32,036 nt of DNA from Candidatus Lokiarchaeota archaeon. Its GTDB lineage: Archaea; Asgardarchaeota; Thorarchaeia; Thorarchaeales; Thorarchaeaceae. The notes below the pieces were generated by a model. The model saw only the letters and a list, made by a program, of their open reading frames with translations. It had not been told where the DNA came from and searched no databases. This document shows positions 22,761-30,584 of the stretch, one piece after another (within the stretch, counting starts at the first letter, position 1; every line of letters begins with the position of its first letter). The translations under genes were made by a program, and so were the position numbers. Location: assembly GCA_014730275.1 (NCBI GenBank), contig WJIL01000081.1, forward strand, positions 1 through 32,036, read 5' to 3'.

Positions 22761-23369
22761 TTACTCACCGACAGGTTCGTATCTTCTTCCAAGCGCGATG
22801 GCCATCACTACAACTAGGCCCACCGCAAAGGCTCCAAGTGCTACTGCAGCCCATTCGTAACTGCCAACTGAAACCCTTATCCAGTCCAAACCAACCATCA
22901 CACCAGCCATTACAGAACCAAGCAACAATGAAACAAGCATGAATCGCGATGTCATCTCTTTCACTTGGCTGATATCTGTACCTTCTGTGATTGTCGTGCT
23001 GAAATAGCTGAAGATGAATAGGAATACATACGCAATCACTATCATCGATGCCATCTCGAACAGGGTATCTTGGACGGCTGTGTTGAAGATGCCGTAAATC
23101 AAGATGGTCGCTATCGCCATCAGGAATACGAATATGTTGCTGATGAGCTTGTCTTCCGGGTGTACGAAGCCGGTTAATTCTGTAAACGTGTTTATGAGCG
23201 AAAACACGACCACCAGAATCATGAGGGCGGCACCGACAACCCAGGTGACGAATGGGGTATTCTCCTGCCCTGCCACACCTTCAAGTAGATAGTGGAGGAT
23301 CACAGAGAACCCGAGGATTGTTAGGCCTATTCCGGCTACGATATTGCTTATTGTCGTTAGGCGCACCAT
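22761..23369 (-). CDS. Membrane protein with six predicted helices
   Basis: Function not recognised. The 202 residues include six hydrophobic stretches (about 7-28, 41-62, 75-97, 102-124, 140-161, 172-193). Loops are short. One (TTITEGTDISQVKEMTSRF) separates helices 4 and 5 and is probably cytoplasmic, and the C-terminus is short and charged (GRRYEPVGE). No transport or enzyme signature was seen. The ATG at 23369 has a strong GGGGAGAT site about 4-6 bases upstream, and a clear terminator follows the gene, so it is likely monocistronic. Confidence 0.8.
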   Translation of the reverse strand: MVRLTTISNIVAGIGLTILGFSVILHYLLEGVAGQENTPFVTWVVGAALMILVVVFSLINTFTELTGFVHPEDKLISNIFVFLMAIATILIYGIFNTAVQDTLFEMASMIVIAYVFLFIFSYFSTTITEGTDISQVKEMTSRFMLVSLLLGSVMAGVMVGLDWIRVSVGSYEWAAVALGAFAVGLVVVMAIALGRRYEPVGE

Positions 23370-23681
23370 ATTTATCTCCCCAAAACGGAGCTACTTTAGT
23401 GAAGTTCGGAAGACCGTTATTAACCTTTGCTGAGGGGTCTTGAACAGCAGATTTGCTGGATTTTTGGTTTTTCCTGCAGGGATTACCTTTTTTGGAAGAA
23501 GCGTTTTTGTTTTGTTAGATGAAGGTCTATTCAATAAGATGTTCGTCATAGGGCCATTTGAAGTTCTGCGGAAACCCTGTGCGTTCAGTGAATGTGCAAA
23601 AACCCTAACAACGGAGTGAACAGAACACAGTCACCATATCGATGACCGTTCTGTCCACGTGTGTTGTGATGAATCCCGTTG
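23370..23681. other. Intergenic stretch without a supported gene
   Basis: About 310 bases between two minus-strand genes. I found no frame with a ribosome binding site and no convincing hairpin. Part of it should carry the promoter of the membrane protein gene at 23369. Confidence 0.5.
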
Positions 23682-24923
23682 TTACGCCGCGACAGTCTCT
23701 TGGGGAGATGTCTCGTCATCGGTTTCATGCTTTTCCTCATGCACCTCTGGCATGAAGTAGGTCCCAATGATGGCAATTGCGATGAAGACCGCCACCACGA
23801 TGGTAAGTCCGGGGAGCCCGTAGTTGGAGTATGCAAATCCACCAACAGCGGGGCCGATGATCATGCCGGATCCGAAGAAGATGCTGTAGACTCCCATGGT
23901 GGTGCCGCGCGTTTCTTCTTCTGAGACATCAGTGAGATACGCCATGGCGGCTGGCGGGAATGCACCGGATATGAATCCGAGAATGGGAAGCAGTGGCCAT
24001 ACCGACCATAGGGCCGCTATGTTGTCTGAATTTGCCACTAACAAGTATGCAAGCACACCGAAACCGAGGAGTCCACCGACGATGAACGGGCGACGCTTTC
24101 TCAAATGATCCGATAAGTGACCCATGGTGATGATTCCCAGAACCAACGCGCCTCCAAGCATCGCGAAAAGGATAATGAGATCCGTGGCTGTCAACGAGAA
24201 GTAATTTTCGATGATGTGCTCAGCATATCCTATGAGCAAGCCGTACATTGAGATGATTGGTACATAAACAGGAATCATCTTCTGAATCCTGCGGTCACCT
24301 GCTACTTCTCGCAGGAGAGTGGAAACACTCATTTCCACATGAACATGCGTCTTGGTTTCACTAATTGCCACAATGGCTATGAGCCCACTGATTATACATG
24401 CCGAGCCCGCCGCACTAAGAATGAGAACCGGCAGTACACTGAATTCGAGAAGGATGACACCGAGACCGTATCCTCCTGCAAGCCCCATCAGAGTCGACAG
24501 ATCGTAGTAGCCCATAAGACTTGCTCTGTTGTCTTTTTCTGACATGTCTGCAATCATGGAAAGCGTAGTTGAGACCTTGGACGCTGCTCCTATACCAAAC
24601 AACCCTGATGCAACCAAGAGAATTATGACACTGGGTGTAAAAGCGAAAGTAAGTGCAGCCGATCCCGTCAAGAACAAGCTAACAATCAATATCGGTCTTC
24701 TTCCAATTTTATCACTATAAGAGCCGAAGAAAGAAACCGAAGCAAGTTCAGCTACAGGATATACCAGCATTACTGCAGCTATTTCCAACACTTCGAGTCC
24801 ACCGCCCATGTAGGACGAACTCTGGATAACTGCAATGCTGACATAGAATGATGCTCTCATAACCATAGTAATTAGGTAAAGCGCGAGTAAGTTCCAAGTA
24901 TGCTCAGATGCTCGAAGACCCAT
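23682..24923 (-). CDS. Major facilitator superfamily transporter
   Basis: A 413-residue transporter with 12 predicted helices in two halves. The loop-2/3 signature GSYSDKIGRRPIL and its second-half counterpart GHLSDHLRKRRPFI are both present, which is diagnostic of MFS. Other family features include GLFGIGAASKVSTTLSMIAD and GPAVGGFAYSNYG. Substrate and direction are unknown; drug or metabolite efflux would be typical. The C-terminal tail is acidic (HEEKHETDDETSPQETVAA). The ATG at 24921-24923 follows TGGAG at 9 bases. It is divergent from the small gene at 24999, the two sharing a 75-base promoter region. Confidence 0.9.
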   Translation of the reverse strand: MGLRASEHTWNLLALYLITMVMRASFYVSIAVIQSSSYMGGGLEVLEIAAVMLVYPVAELASVSFFGSYSDKIGRRPILIVSLFLTGSAALTFAFTPSVIILLVASGLFGIGAASKVSTTLSMIADMSEKDNRASLMGYYDLSTLMGLAGGYGLGVILLEFSVLPVLILSAAGSACIISGLIAIVAISETKTHVHVEMSVSTLLREVAGDRRIQKMIPVYVPIISMYGLLIGYAEHIIENYFSLTATDLIILFAMLGGALVLGIITMGHLSDHLRKRRPFIVGGLLGFGVLAYLLVANSDNIAALWSVWPLLPILGFISGAFPPAAMAYLTDVSEEETRGTTMGVYSIFFGSGMIIGPAVGGFAYSNYGLPGLTIVVAVFIAIAIIGTYFMPEVHEEKHETDDETSPQETVAA

Positions 24924-24963
24924 TTGGAATTCTCCATATTCTGTTGCGCTGACCGTACAATTC

Positions 24964-24972
24964 GGTTTATTA
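24964..24972 (+). promoter_or_regulatory. Possible TATA box giving a leaderless transcript
   Basis: ggtttatta is centred about 30 bases before the ATG at 24999, which has no ribosome binding site. A start 25-30 bases downstream would fall on or next to the ATG, as in leaderless archaeal mRNAs. Confidence 0.4.
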
Positions 24973-24998
24973 AGCCTTGTAGTTAGAGTACATTTACA

Positions 24999-25361
24999 AT
25001 GGCGGCTGAGAAACCATCATCAGCTACGGGCTCACGGGAATTTGTCTATCTCACCCTGTACCGGCTGAAAACCCTCACAGATGAAGAGAAACGGGATTGG
25101 TTTGAACAGTGGGCAGAAATCCGGAATAGCCTGCCTGAAGGCATTCGTATTGTGACGGAAGCAGGGAATGCTTTCGGCACTGAATTCACTGGCTTCACTG
25201 TTTTTGAAGGACCGTTCAAAGCATTTGGTGAGCTAATGGCCATATTGGAACAAAACGCGGGAGCGCTTGTTGAGAAGACTCACACAATAATCGGCACAAA
25301 AGGCTTGTTTCATCCCTCTTTTGACATCAAAAGGATAGTGTCGAAGCGTCCAATTGATTGA
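24999..25361 (+). CDS. Small orphan protein, possible ferredoxin-like fold
   Basis: I do not recognise this 120-residue protein. After a Ser/Thr-rich start it alternates strands and helices: EFVYLTLYRLKTLTDEEKRD, a Trp-rich helix (WFEQWAEIRNSL), GIRIVTEAGNAFG, GFTVFEGPFKAFGELMAILEQ and EKTHTIIGTKGLFHP. The beta-alpha-beta-beta-alpha-beta order resembles the small dimeric alpha/beta-barrel proteins, and the end repeats that idea; this is an impression only. No cysteines and no membrane segment. It probably comes from a leaderless transcript (TATA-like element about 30 bases upstream). Confidence 0.65.
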   Translation: MAAEKPSSATGSREFVYLTLYRLKTLTDEEKRDWFEQWAEIRNSLPEGIRIVTEAGNAFGTEFTGFTVFEGPFKAFGELMAILEQNAGALVEKTHTIIGTKGLFHPSFDIKRIVSKRPID

Positions 25362-25447
25362 GTTTCCTTCGTCTATGTCATTGCCGCAGTAGCCCCCTTT
25401 TTAGAGGGTTATTCTGCGAAGACAGATAGTAAGATACGCGCCGAGGA

Positions 25448-27217
25448 ATGCATTTGTCGTACCAGATATCGAGAAAGACAGCCATAGTCTTGACAATAGC
25501 CCTTGTTGCTGGCGTTGTGATGTATAATATCGCCCCTATGGATATACGTCCTGGTGACTATCAAGCCACTTTGACTGTGGATGCACCTGGAATCTCTCTG
25601 GAGCACTCTATACCTATCGAGGTAGTGGAAAGCGGTGAAATCCAAGAAACAACTGTGTTTTTGAGCGGAGATTCTACAAATCTAACTGTGCTTGCCAGGA
25701 ACGTTTTGCCAATAAACACCGACACGCCGTTCCGTTTCGTGGTTGAATATTCGGGCGAGTCAATGAAAGCAAGTGATATCCTTGTTCGGATAACCAACAA
25801 TGCCGGATACAATCAAACAGTGAGGCCAACTTTGCAACAGGATCAAGAATTCATTATAGAACATCAACCACTCGTTCACTCAAAAGCAGCCGTCGCGATT
25901 CTTACAGTTGTAGGAATTCTCTGGTTTACTGAAGGTATTAGCCTTGTAGCCACCTCGATAATGATTCCAGTGATGGTGATTTTAGCCAACATCAGAACTC
26001 CTACAGAAGCACTGAATCCATTCTTTGATCCTGCTGTGGCGCTCATTCTGGGTGGGTTCTTGATTGGCCGGGCACTAAGCAAATATGAGCTTGACAAACG
26101 CCTTGCTCTGATGATTCTCTCTAGGAGTGCAGGGAGTGGTTCAACTTTGATATTGACCATAATGGGTGTGAGTGCTTTCTTGTCGATGTGGATTAGCAAT
26201 ACCGCTTCCGCTGCAATCATGATTCCCATTGCGATTGCCGTTATCTCCAAGATTGAGAATAAGGAAACTCGGGATAAATATGGGAAAGTGCTCGTTTTGG
26301 CTGTTGCTTATTCAGCCACTGTTGGTGGTGTAGGTAGTCTTGTTGGTTCTCCTCCCAATCCTCTCGCAGCAACATACATCAATTCGTTTCTCGGCATTGA
26401 GTTCAGCTTCATTGATTGGATTCCGTATGGACTGCCAGTTGTTATTATCATGCTTCCGATTATTTGGCAATGGTTGATGTTTCGTTTTGACTTACCAAAG
26501 GACATCGAAGAAATCCAGAATCTGAAGACAGTATCAAAGAAGGAATACCTCCGACTCGGACCGATGTCTACTCAGCAGAAGCTTGTTGTATCCGTTTTCT
26601 CTGGAGTGGTCGTCTTCTGGCTTACTGAACAGCTGCCAGACATCATTGCCAATGCTATTGGCTGGCCCGGTCATGGGATATCTAGTTCTGTCATCGCCCT
26701 GGGTGGAGGCCTCTTACTACTCGTTCTGGGGCTTCTCGATGAAAAGGATGTCTCACATGAGCTAAGCTGGTCTTCTCTCCTGATTCTAGGCAGTGGCATT
26801 GTACTTGGTGGTGCTATGATTGATACCGGCCTTTCAACTTACATTGCGACACAAATGGGTGCATTGGGTGCATTACCTCAGTTGTTAGTGATTATTATCA
26901 TAGGCGCGGTTGCAATAATCGTGACGATGATTGCTTCCAATACTGGGTCTGCAGTGATTCTCATTCCTATTGCAATCCCCTTGGCAACAGGACTTGGTAT
27001 AGATCCCTTGCTGATTACAATGGTGATTGCTATTGCAGTCTCGATGGACTTTGCTCTCCCCACAGGTACCCCTCCTTCAACCATCGCGTATAGCACAGGC
27101 AAAGTTGAGATGCGAGAGATGGTGACGACTGGTGTTATCGTGGATCTGATCTCTTTGCTTGTTGTGACAGTGATTGTTGTCTATCTGTGGTCATTCATGG
27201 GTTTGGTAGTACTATGA
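25448..27217 (+). CDS. DASS/SLC13-type anion symporter with extracytoplasmic insert
   Basis: A 589-residue member of the divalent anion:Na+ symporter family, which imports dicarboxylates, sulfate or phosphate-like anions. Both repeats carry the substrate/sodium clamshell motifs: WISNTASAAIMIPIA and GSPPNPLA in the first, ASNTGSAVILIPIAIPLA and PTGTPPSTIAY in the second. Unlike the usual architecture, helix 1 (about 11-29) is followed by about 115 residues of beta-rich sequence (DYQATLTVDAPGISLEHSIP ...) that should lie outside the cell before the transport core begins near 146. ATG 25448 has GAGGA directly against it; TTG 25454, 7 bases from that site, may be the true start. Confidence 0.88.
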   Translation: MHLSYQISRKTAIVLTIALVAGVVMYNIAPMDIRPGDYQATLTVDAPGISLEHSIPIEVVESGEIQETTVFLSGDSTNLTVLARNVLPINTDTPFRFVVEYSGESMKASDILVRITNNAGYNQTVRPTLQQDQEFIIEHQPLVHSKAAVAILTVVGILWFTEGISLVATSIMIPVMVILANIRTPTEALNPFFDPAVALILGGFLIGRALSKYELDKRLALMILSRSAGSGSTLILTIMGVSAFLSMWISNTASAAIMIPIAIAVISKIENKETRDKYGKVLVLAVAYSATVGGVGSLVGSPPNPLAATYINSFLGIEFSFIDWIPYGLPVVIIMLPIIWQWLMFRFDLPKDIEEIQNLKTVSKKEYLRLGPMSTQQKLVVSVFSGVVVFWLTEQLPDIIANAIGWPGHGISSSVIALGGGLLLLVLGLLDEKDVSHELSWSSLLILGSGIVLGGAMIDTGLSTYIATQMGALGALPQLLVIIIIGAVAIIVTMIASNTGSAVILIPIAIPLATGLGIDPLLITMVIAIAVSMDFALPTGTPPSTIAYSTGKVEMREMVTTGVIVDLISLLVVTVIVVYLWSFMGLVVL

Positions 27218-27270
27218 CATCGCATCAGTTTTAAAGCAATATTCGTAGTGAATCGAACTAGGTGACAATG

Positions 27271-28029
27271 ATGAACTGGATTACCAAGATGGTACAAGGA
27301 AACCCAGATGAATTCTCCCACGCACAGCTGGTTAAATATGGATTAGGAACTCACCCGGGTCCAAGAGCTCAATTACGATTCACTAGCAAGAAGATATGGT
27401 TCAAAGGCGATTTGGGTACAGAGAAGATTTTCCTCAGAGCGTATTTCAAGGGTGTACCAGAAGGCGGCCAGAAGGTCAATGGCTATGTTGTCACCTACGA
27501 TAACAGGCAAGACGATTTTGACCAAATCACCGCGCCTTTGATCTTCAATGAAACATCAGGTAAGACCGCCACCAAATACAAAGCATCATTCAAAGAGGTT
27601 GTTCCTCTTGCCCATCTCAAGGAGCTGATGGACGTAGACGGACCAACTACCTTCTTCATGCTTTCAATCAAGCCCAAGAGTGATGGGAAACCCTTCAAAA
27701 TAGACATCAAGAAACGGTTCCCCAAAGGCAGAAAGCGTACTAAAGATGAAAAAGCACCCAATTTTGTCAAGGGGAGTTTGAAGCACACTCCTGAACTGCG
27801 CAATTATCTACTTGAAGAGCTGGTTCCTGAGATGGCGGATGAAATCCCGGATGATGTTGGGAAGGTCAAGCTTGACATGGACATAGTTATCGAAGATATC
27901 GACATCCCAAAGGATCCCGATATGAGCTTCGCGGAGAAGAGAAAAACTGCAAAGAAATCCGGAAAGCTGGCCAGAACTATTACTGTCGATGGTGAGGATC
28001 ATATCTTCGAAACTGAGTTCTATGCATAG
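27271..28029 (+). CDS. Orphan soluble protein, about 252 residues
   Basis: I do not recognise this gene. AGGTGA (27260-27265) is the ribosome binding site, so ATG 27271 (5 bases away) or ATG 27268 is the start; GTG 27262 is part of the site. The first 140 residues look like a beta-sandwich (RAQLRFTSKKIWFKGDLGTE, KIFLRAYFKG, TTFFMLSIKPKSDG). A Lys-rich patch follows (KIDIKKRFPKGRKRTKDEK), then an acidic segment (DIVIEDIDIPKDPDM) and a basic tail. An arrestin-like or Spo0M-like sandwich was considered, but no family motif is visible. It lies about 50 bases after the anion transporter and may be co-transcribed. Confidence 0.7.
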   Translation: MNWITKMVQGNPDEFSHAQLVKYGLGTHPGPRAQLRFTSKKIWFKGDLGTEKIFLRAYFKGVPEGGQKVNGYVVTYDNRQDDFDQITAPLIFNETSGKTATKYKASFKEVVPLAHLKELMDVDGPTTFFMLSIKPKSDGKPFKIDIKKRFPKGRKRTKDEKAPNFVKGSLKHTPELRNYLLEELVPEMADEIPDDVGKVKLDMDIVIEDIDIPKDPDMSFAEKRKTAKKSGKLARTITVDGEDHIFETEFYA

Positions 28030-28051
28030 AGTCTTCCACTTCAACCGTGAT

Positions 28052-28061
28052 GTTTAAATTT
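28052..28061 (+). promoter_or_regulatory. Possible TATA box for the small membrane protein
   Basis: gtttaaattt is about 40 bases before ATG 28097. A start near 28082 would leave a leader of about 15 bases ending in GCGAGG. Confidence 0.35.
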
Positions 28062-28096
28062 GCTCCACCTTGGATTTGCACTAGAAAAAAGCGAGG

Positions 28097-28342
28097 ATGC
28101 CAAAAGAAATGCAGGATTGGACTGACTGGTTTAGCTGGATTGAACAAATCACCTTGGAAGGATCATTCATCTACATATCGATTCTATTCTTTGTTCTGGG
28201 GTTGTTTTCTTTTGGATGGCTCGCTGTACATATTGAACATGGGCGGCATTTCTCAAACTCTAGGGTATTCTTTGCTACTGTTCTAGGTTCAATCTTCCTT
28301 GGTTTCGGATTTCATTTTCTATTGCTTGCCTATGGTCTCTAA
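28097..28342 (+). CDS. Small two-helix membrane protein
   Basis: Function not recognised. The 81 residues begin with a Trp-rich amphipathic segment (MQDWTDWFSWIEQITLEG), followed by two membrane helices (about 23-45 and 58-79) joined by a short loop with His residues (HIEHGRHFSNSR). It could be a small subunit or modulator of a membrane complex. GCGAGG abuts ATG 28097; ATG 28109 lies 12 bases from it, so the start is not certain. It has a TATA-like element of its own. Confidence 0.65.
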   Translation: MPKEMQDWTDWFSWIEQITLEGSFIYISILFFVLGLFSFGWLAVHIEHGRHFSNSRVFFATVLGSIFLGFGFHFLLLAYGL

Positions 28343-28448
28343 TAGCCAATTCTGGTTCTCTCTCCTCACCAAGAATCTGGCCTTTCGAAAAACATCGAAA
28401 ATTGAATCGTTATTCTTCTAACCCCTTGGATATAAACGCAAAACATCT

Positions 28449-28459
28449 ATTTATTAAAT
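28449..28459 (+). promoter_or_regulatory. Possible TATA box for the three-gene helicase unit
   Basis: tttattaaat lies about 70 bases before TTG 28524. A start near 28483 gives a leader of about 40 bases containing the GAGGT site. A second AT-rich element (gatataaac) is at 28429-28437. Confidence 0.35.
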
Positions 28460-28523
28460 CTCCAACAAAATCTCTGTCTTGGTTCCGATGCGTTACGCTA
28501 GATGCCAAACAGAGGTTGTTTAA

Positions 28524-29708
28524 TTGCTGATTGACCCCGAGATGGAGAAGGTTGCGGTAAAGAGTCGTAGGAGGCTGGTAGATGAATTTCGAGAACGTTA
28601 TGCAACCCTTCAGCGAAATGTAAATCGCATTCCAATAGACCAAGCACGGACTACTGCAGAAGAATTGAGTTGTCCTCTCCAGATTGCCATGGTTGCGCTT
28701 TATTTCCACATGGAAGGCATCGTTCAGCGCAAAGAAGCAATTCGATTGCTGACCAACGAATTGAACAGAAGAGCGGAGGTAGGTACAGAAGTTCCGAATC
28801 TGCCTGGCAATGTGATGGATTTTGCCCTTTCTGAGGGACGGTGGATTCAGCATATCTATGATACTTTCAGCAAAAACATTGAACGCAAAGTCCGTAAGCT
28901 AGTCAATCTGGAAAACACGTTAAAAGACGAATCACCCACCGTTGAGAAAGTGATTTCTGTTTTGAAACGGAGGGCTGAAATCGCAGAGGCTTACATAATG
29001 CCCATTCTTGAGACATGGGTCCAAGAGCATCCGCGATCCAATGCCTATGATGCACTCATGGCTTTTGCTCCAGCAATTACGAAGTGGAGACCAGCTACTA
29101 TCGAAGGAAAATTGGCGTTCAAATGTAGACAGACTCAAGCATTTTTTAGAAAGCTCCATCATGCCCTTCAACCAATCTCGGATTCTGCAACAATTGATGT
29201 TTCTGTTGACAAGATTCTGGGATTGATTGAACGATTGGATGTAGACTTCCGCGACATGGAACTTGTTGCCACATCTCATCTCCTTCTCCATATGGTTCCC
29301 CGTCCATTATCACGGGGCGATCGTTCAAGTTACATATCTAAGGGAACCTCGAGCAGAAGGGGTGGAAAAAGCGAACCAGACATGGAAGGGCCAGTTGATT
29401 ACCTTGAGCGCGATGTACGCCTTACTAAACGTCGTCCTCCAGATGAGCAAAAGGAATATCTCATGGAGAAGATTAATCGGGTTCTTCGAGTACTAAGGCA
29501 CTTTGGAAAATCATCATTTGAAGCTCTAAAAGAGTGTTTGGTCGAGTTGAATAGCCGGCTGGGGATAGATAGGGATTTGGAACCAGTTCTTGAAACCACA
29601 AAACAGAAAATTGATGGGGTATCAGCAGATAAACAAGAAACTATTGCGGTCAAGACCGTTTTTGATTTTCTGCAAGAGGATTTCCTATCTGGTGGAGATA
29701 AAGATTGA
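28524..29708 (+). CDS. Orphan alpha-helical protein, 394 residues
   Basis: I do not recognise this gene. It starts at TTG 28524, supported by GAGGT (28512-28516) at 7 bases. The sequence is nearly all helical and without membrane segments or cysteine motifs. Residues 1-230 look like packed long helices (for example SRRRLVDEFRERYATLQRNV and WIQHIYDTFSKNIERKVRKL). About 265-305 is a Ser/Gly/Arg-rich, probably flexible segment (RGDRSSYISKGTSSRRGGKS), followed by another helical domain. Its stop overlaps the start of the next gene by four bases (TTGA), so translation is coupled, and the helicase follows these two genes. It may be a scaffold or partner in the same RNA- or DNA-processing complex. 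Confidence 0.75.
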   Translation: MLIDPEMEKVAVKSRRRLVDEFRERYATLQRNVNRIPIDQARTTAEELSCPLQIAMVALYFHMEGIVQRKEAIRLLTNELNRRAEVGTEVPNLPGNVMDFALSEGRWIQHIYDTFSKNIERKVRKLVNLENTLKDESPTVEKVISVLKRRAEIAEAYIMPILETWVQEHPRSNAYDALMAFAPAITKWRPATIEGKLAFKCRQTQAFFRKLHHALQPISDSATIDVSVDKILGLIERLDVDFRDMELVATSHLLLHMVPRPLSRGDRSSYISKGTSSRRGGKSEPDMEGPVDYLERDVRLTKRRPPDEQKEYLMEKINRVLRVLRHFGKSSFEALKECLVELNSRLGIDRDLEPVLETTKQKIDGVSADKQETIAVKTVFDFLQEDFLSGGDKD

Positions 29709-30475
29709 AGTCACCGACACCTATGTACTGGCTACTGGATGTAGAAGCTTATGACTTTGATGTAGGGGTTTTTGATGGAGCTAAGATTGCCGGCAAGGCT
29801 CTTATTGTATCTCGTCAGCTTTGGTCTGTCATACGTGGTGAAGAAGTATTTTCTGCTCTTATTGGACCCGGCATGTTCAAAGGAAAAGCTGTTGAAGGAA
29901 AGCGAACTGTAGAACTACTTGAGCCGCTTAGTGCTCTCATTTTCAATCCTTCAGAACTTCGCCCTGATAGACCCGTTCCTCTAGTGGATATTATCTCTCC
30001 TGAGGTTATCGATCCCTTGGGCCAGTCAGAGAGCGAGGAAATTGTGACCATGATAAAGAAACTCCTTGTTGAAAAAGGAAATGTCCTTCCGGTTGGTGCC
30101 ATAGCTACCGTGAAAGGGGAGAGTATGATTCCCTCGACTGTACATTATGATGAAAAGCTGAAGAAACTATCTGTACGGCATGTTTCAGGAACAACAAGGG
30201 CGCGTTTCATTCTGGGCGGTACCAATTCCCCACTCTATAAGCCCTTTTCTGAAAGTTTCCAGAAACTAAGATACAGTGAACCTGAGGAATCTGGAATCCT
30301 TTCAACTACATTGGGGAAGTTCTTAGACTTCAAAAGGGACGACTTCTTGGATAATTGGATTATTGTTGAAAAAACAGATCAAGGTTCTGGGAATGGATAT
30401 GAAGACGTACGGGAAGAGTACCTTCGAGCATACGAAGAAATGGAAAAAAACAAGGAATCTTTCATTTTTGATTAG
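29705..30475 (+). CDS. Orphan protein coupled to the helicase unit, 256 residues
   Basis: I do not recognise this gene. The TTG start lies in the TTGA overlap with the preceding stop and has GGAGAT about 7 bases upstream. The first 100 residues look like a beta-rich domain (MYWLLDVEAYDFDVGVFDGA, FSALIGPGMFKGKAVEGKRT). Residues 100-180 are mixed alpha/beta, with a Gly-rich turn (RFILGGTNSP), and the end is a charged helix (EEYLRAYEEMEKNKESFIFD). No cysteines in pairs, no signal peptide. Gene order and coupling suggest it works with the helical protein before it and perhaps the ASH-Ski2 helicase after it. Confidence 0.72.
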   Translation: MKSPTPMYWLLDVEAYDFDVGVFDGAKIAGKALIVSRQLWSVIRGEEVFSALIGPGMFKGKAVEGKRTVELLEPLSALIFNPSELRPDRPVPLVDIISPEVIDPLGQSESEEIVTMIKKLLVEKGNVLPVGAIATVKGESMIPSTVHYDEKLKKLSVRHVSGTTRARFILGGTNSPLYKPFSESFQKLRYSEPEESGILSTTLGKFLDFKRDDFLDNWIIVEKTDQGSGNGYEDVREEYLRAYEEMEKNKESFIFD

Positions 30476-30584
30476 GGACCAAACCACAAGAGTCTTTTCT
30501 ACAACTCTAGGGACTTGACCTGAGGTATCCATTCTGGAAGTTGCAGCTGCAGATATCCGGGAGAGACTGGAGAAGTCTTATGCA

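Noticed and set aside
25387-25418. Imperfect hairpin around cccccttttt/agaggg before the anion transporter
   Set aside because: No T-run after it and stem has mismatches; could be a weak terminator but unsupported.
27271-28029. Assignment as a Spo0M/arrestin-like protein
   Set aside because: Only a general beta-sandwich impression; no diagnostic motif seen.
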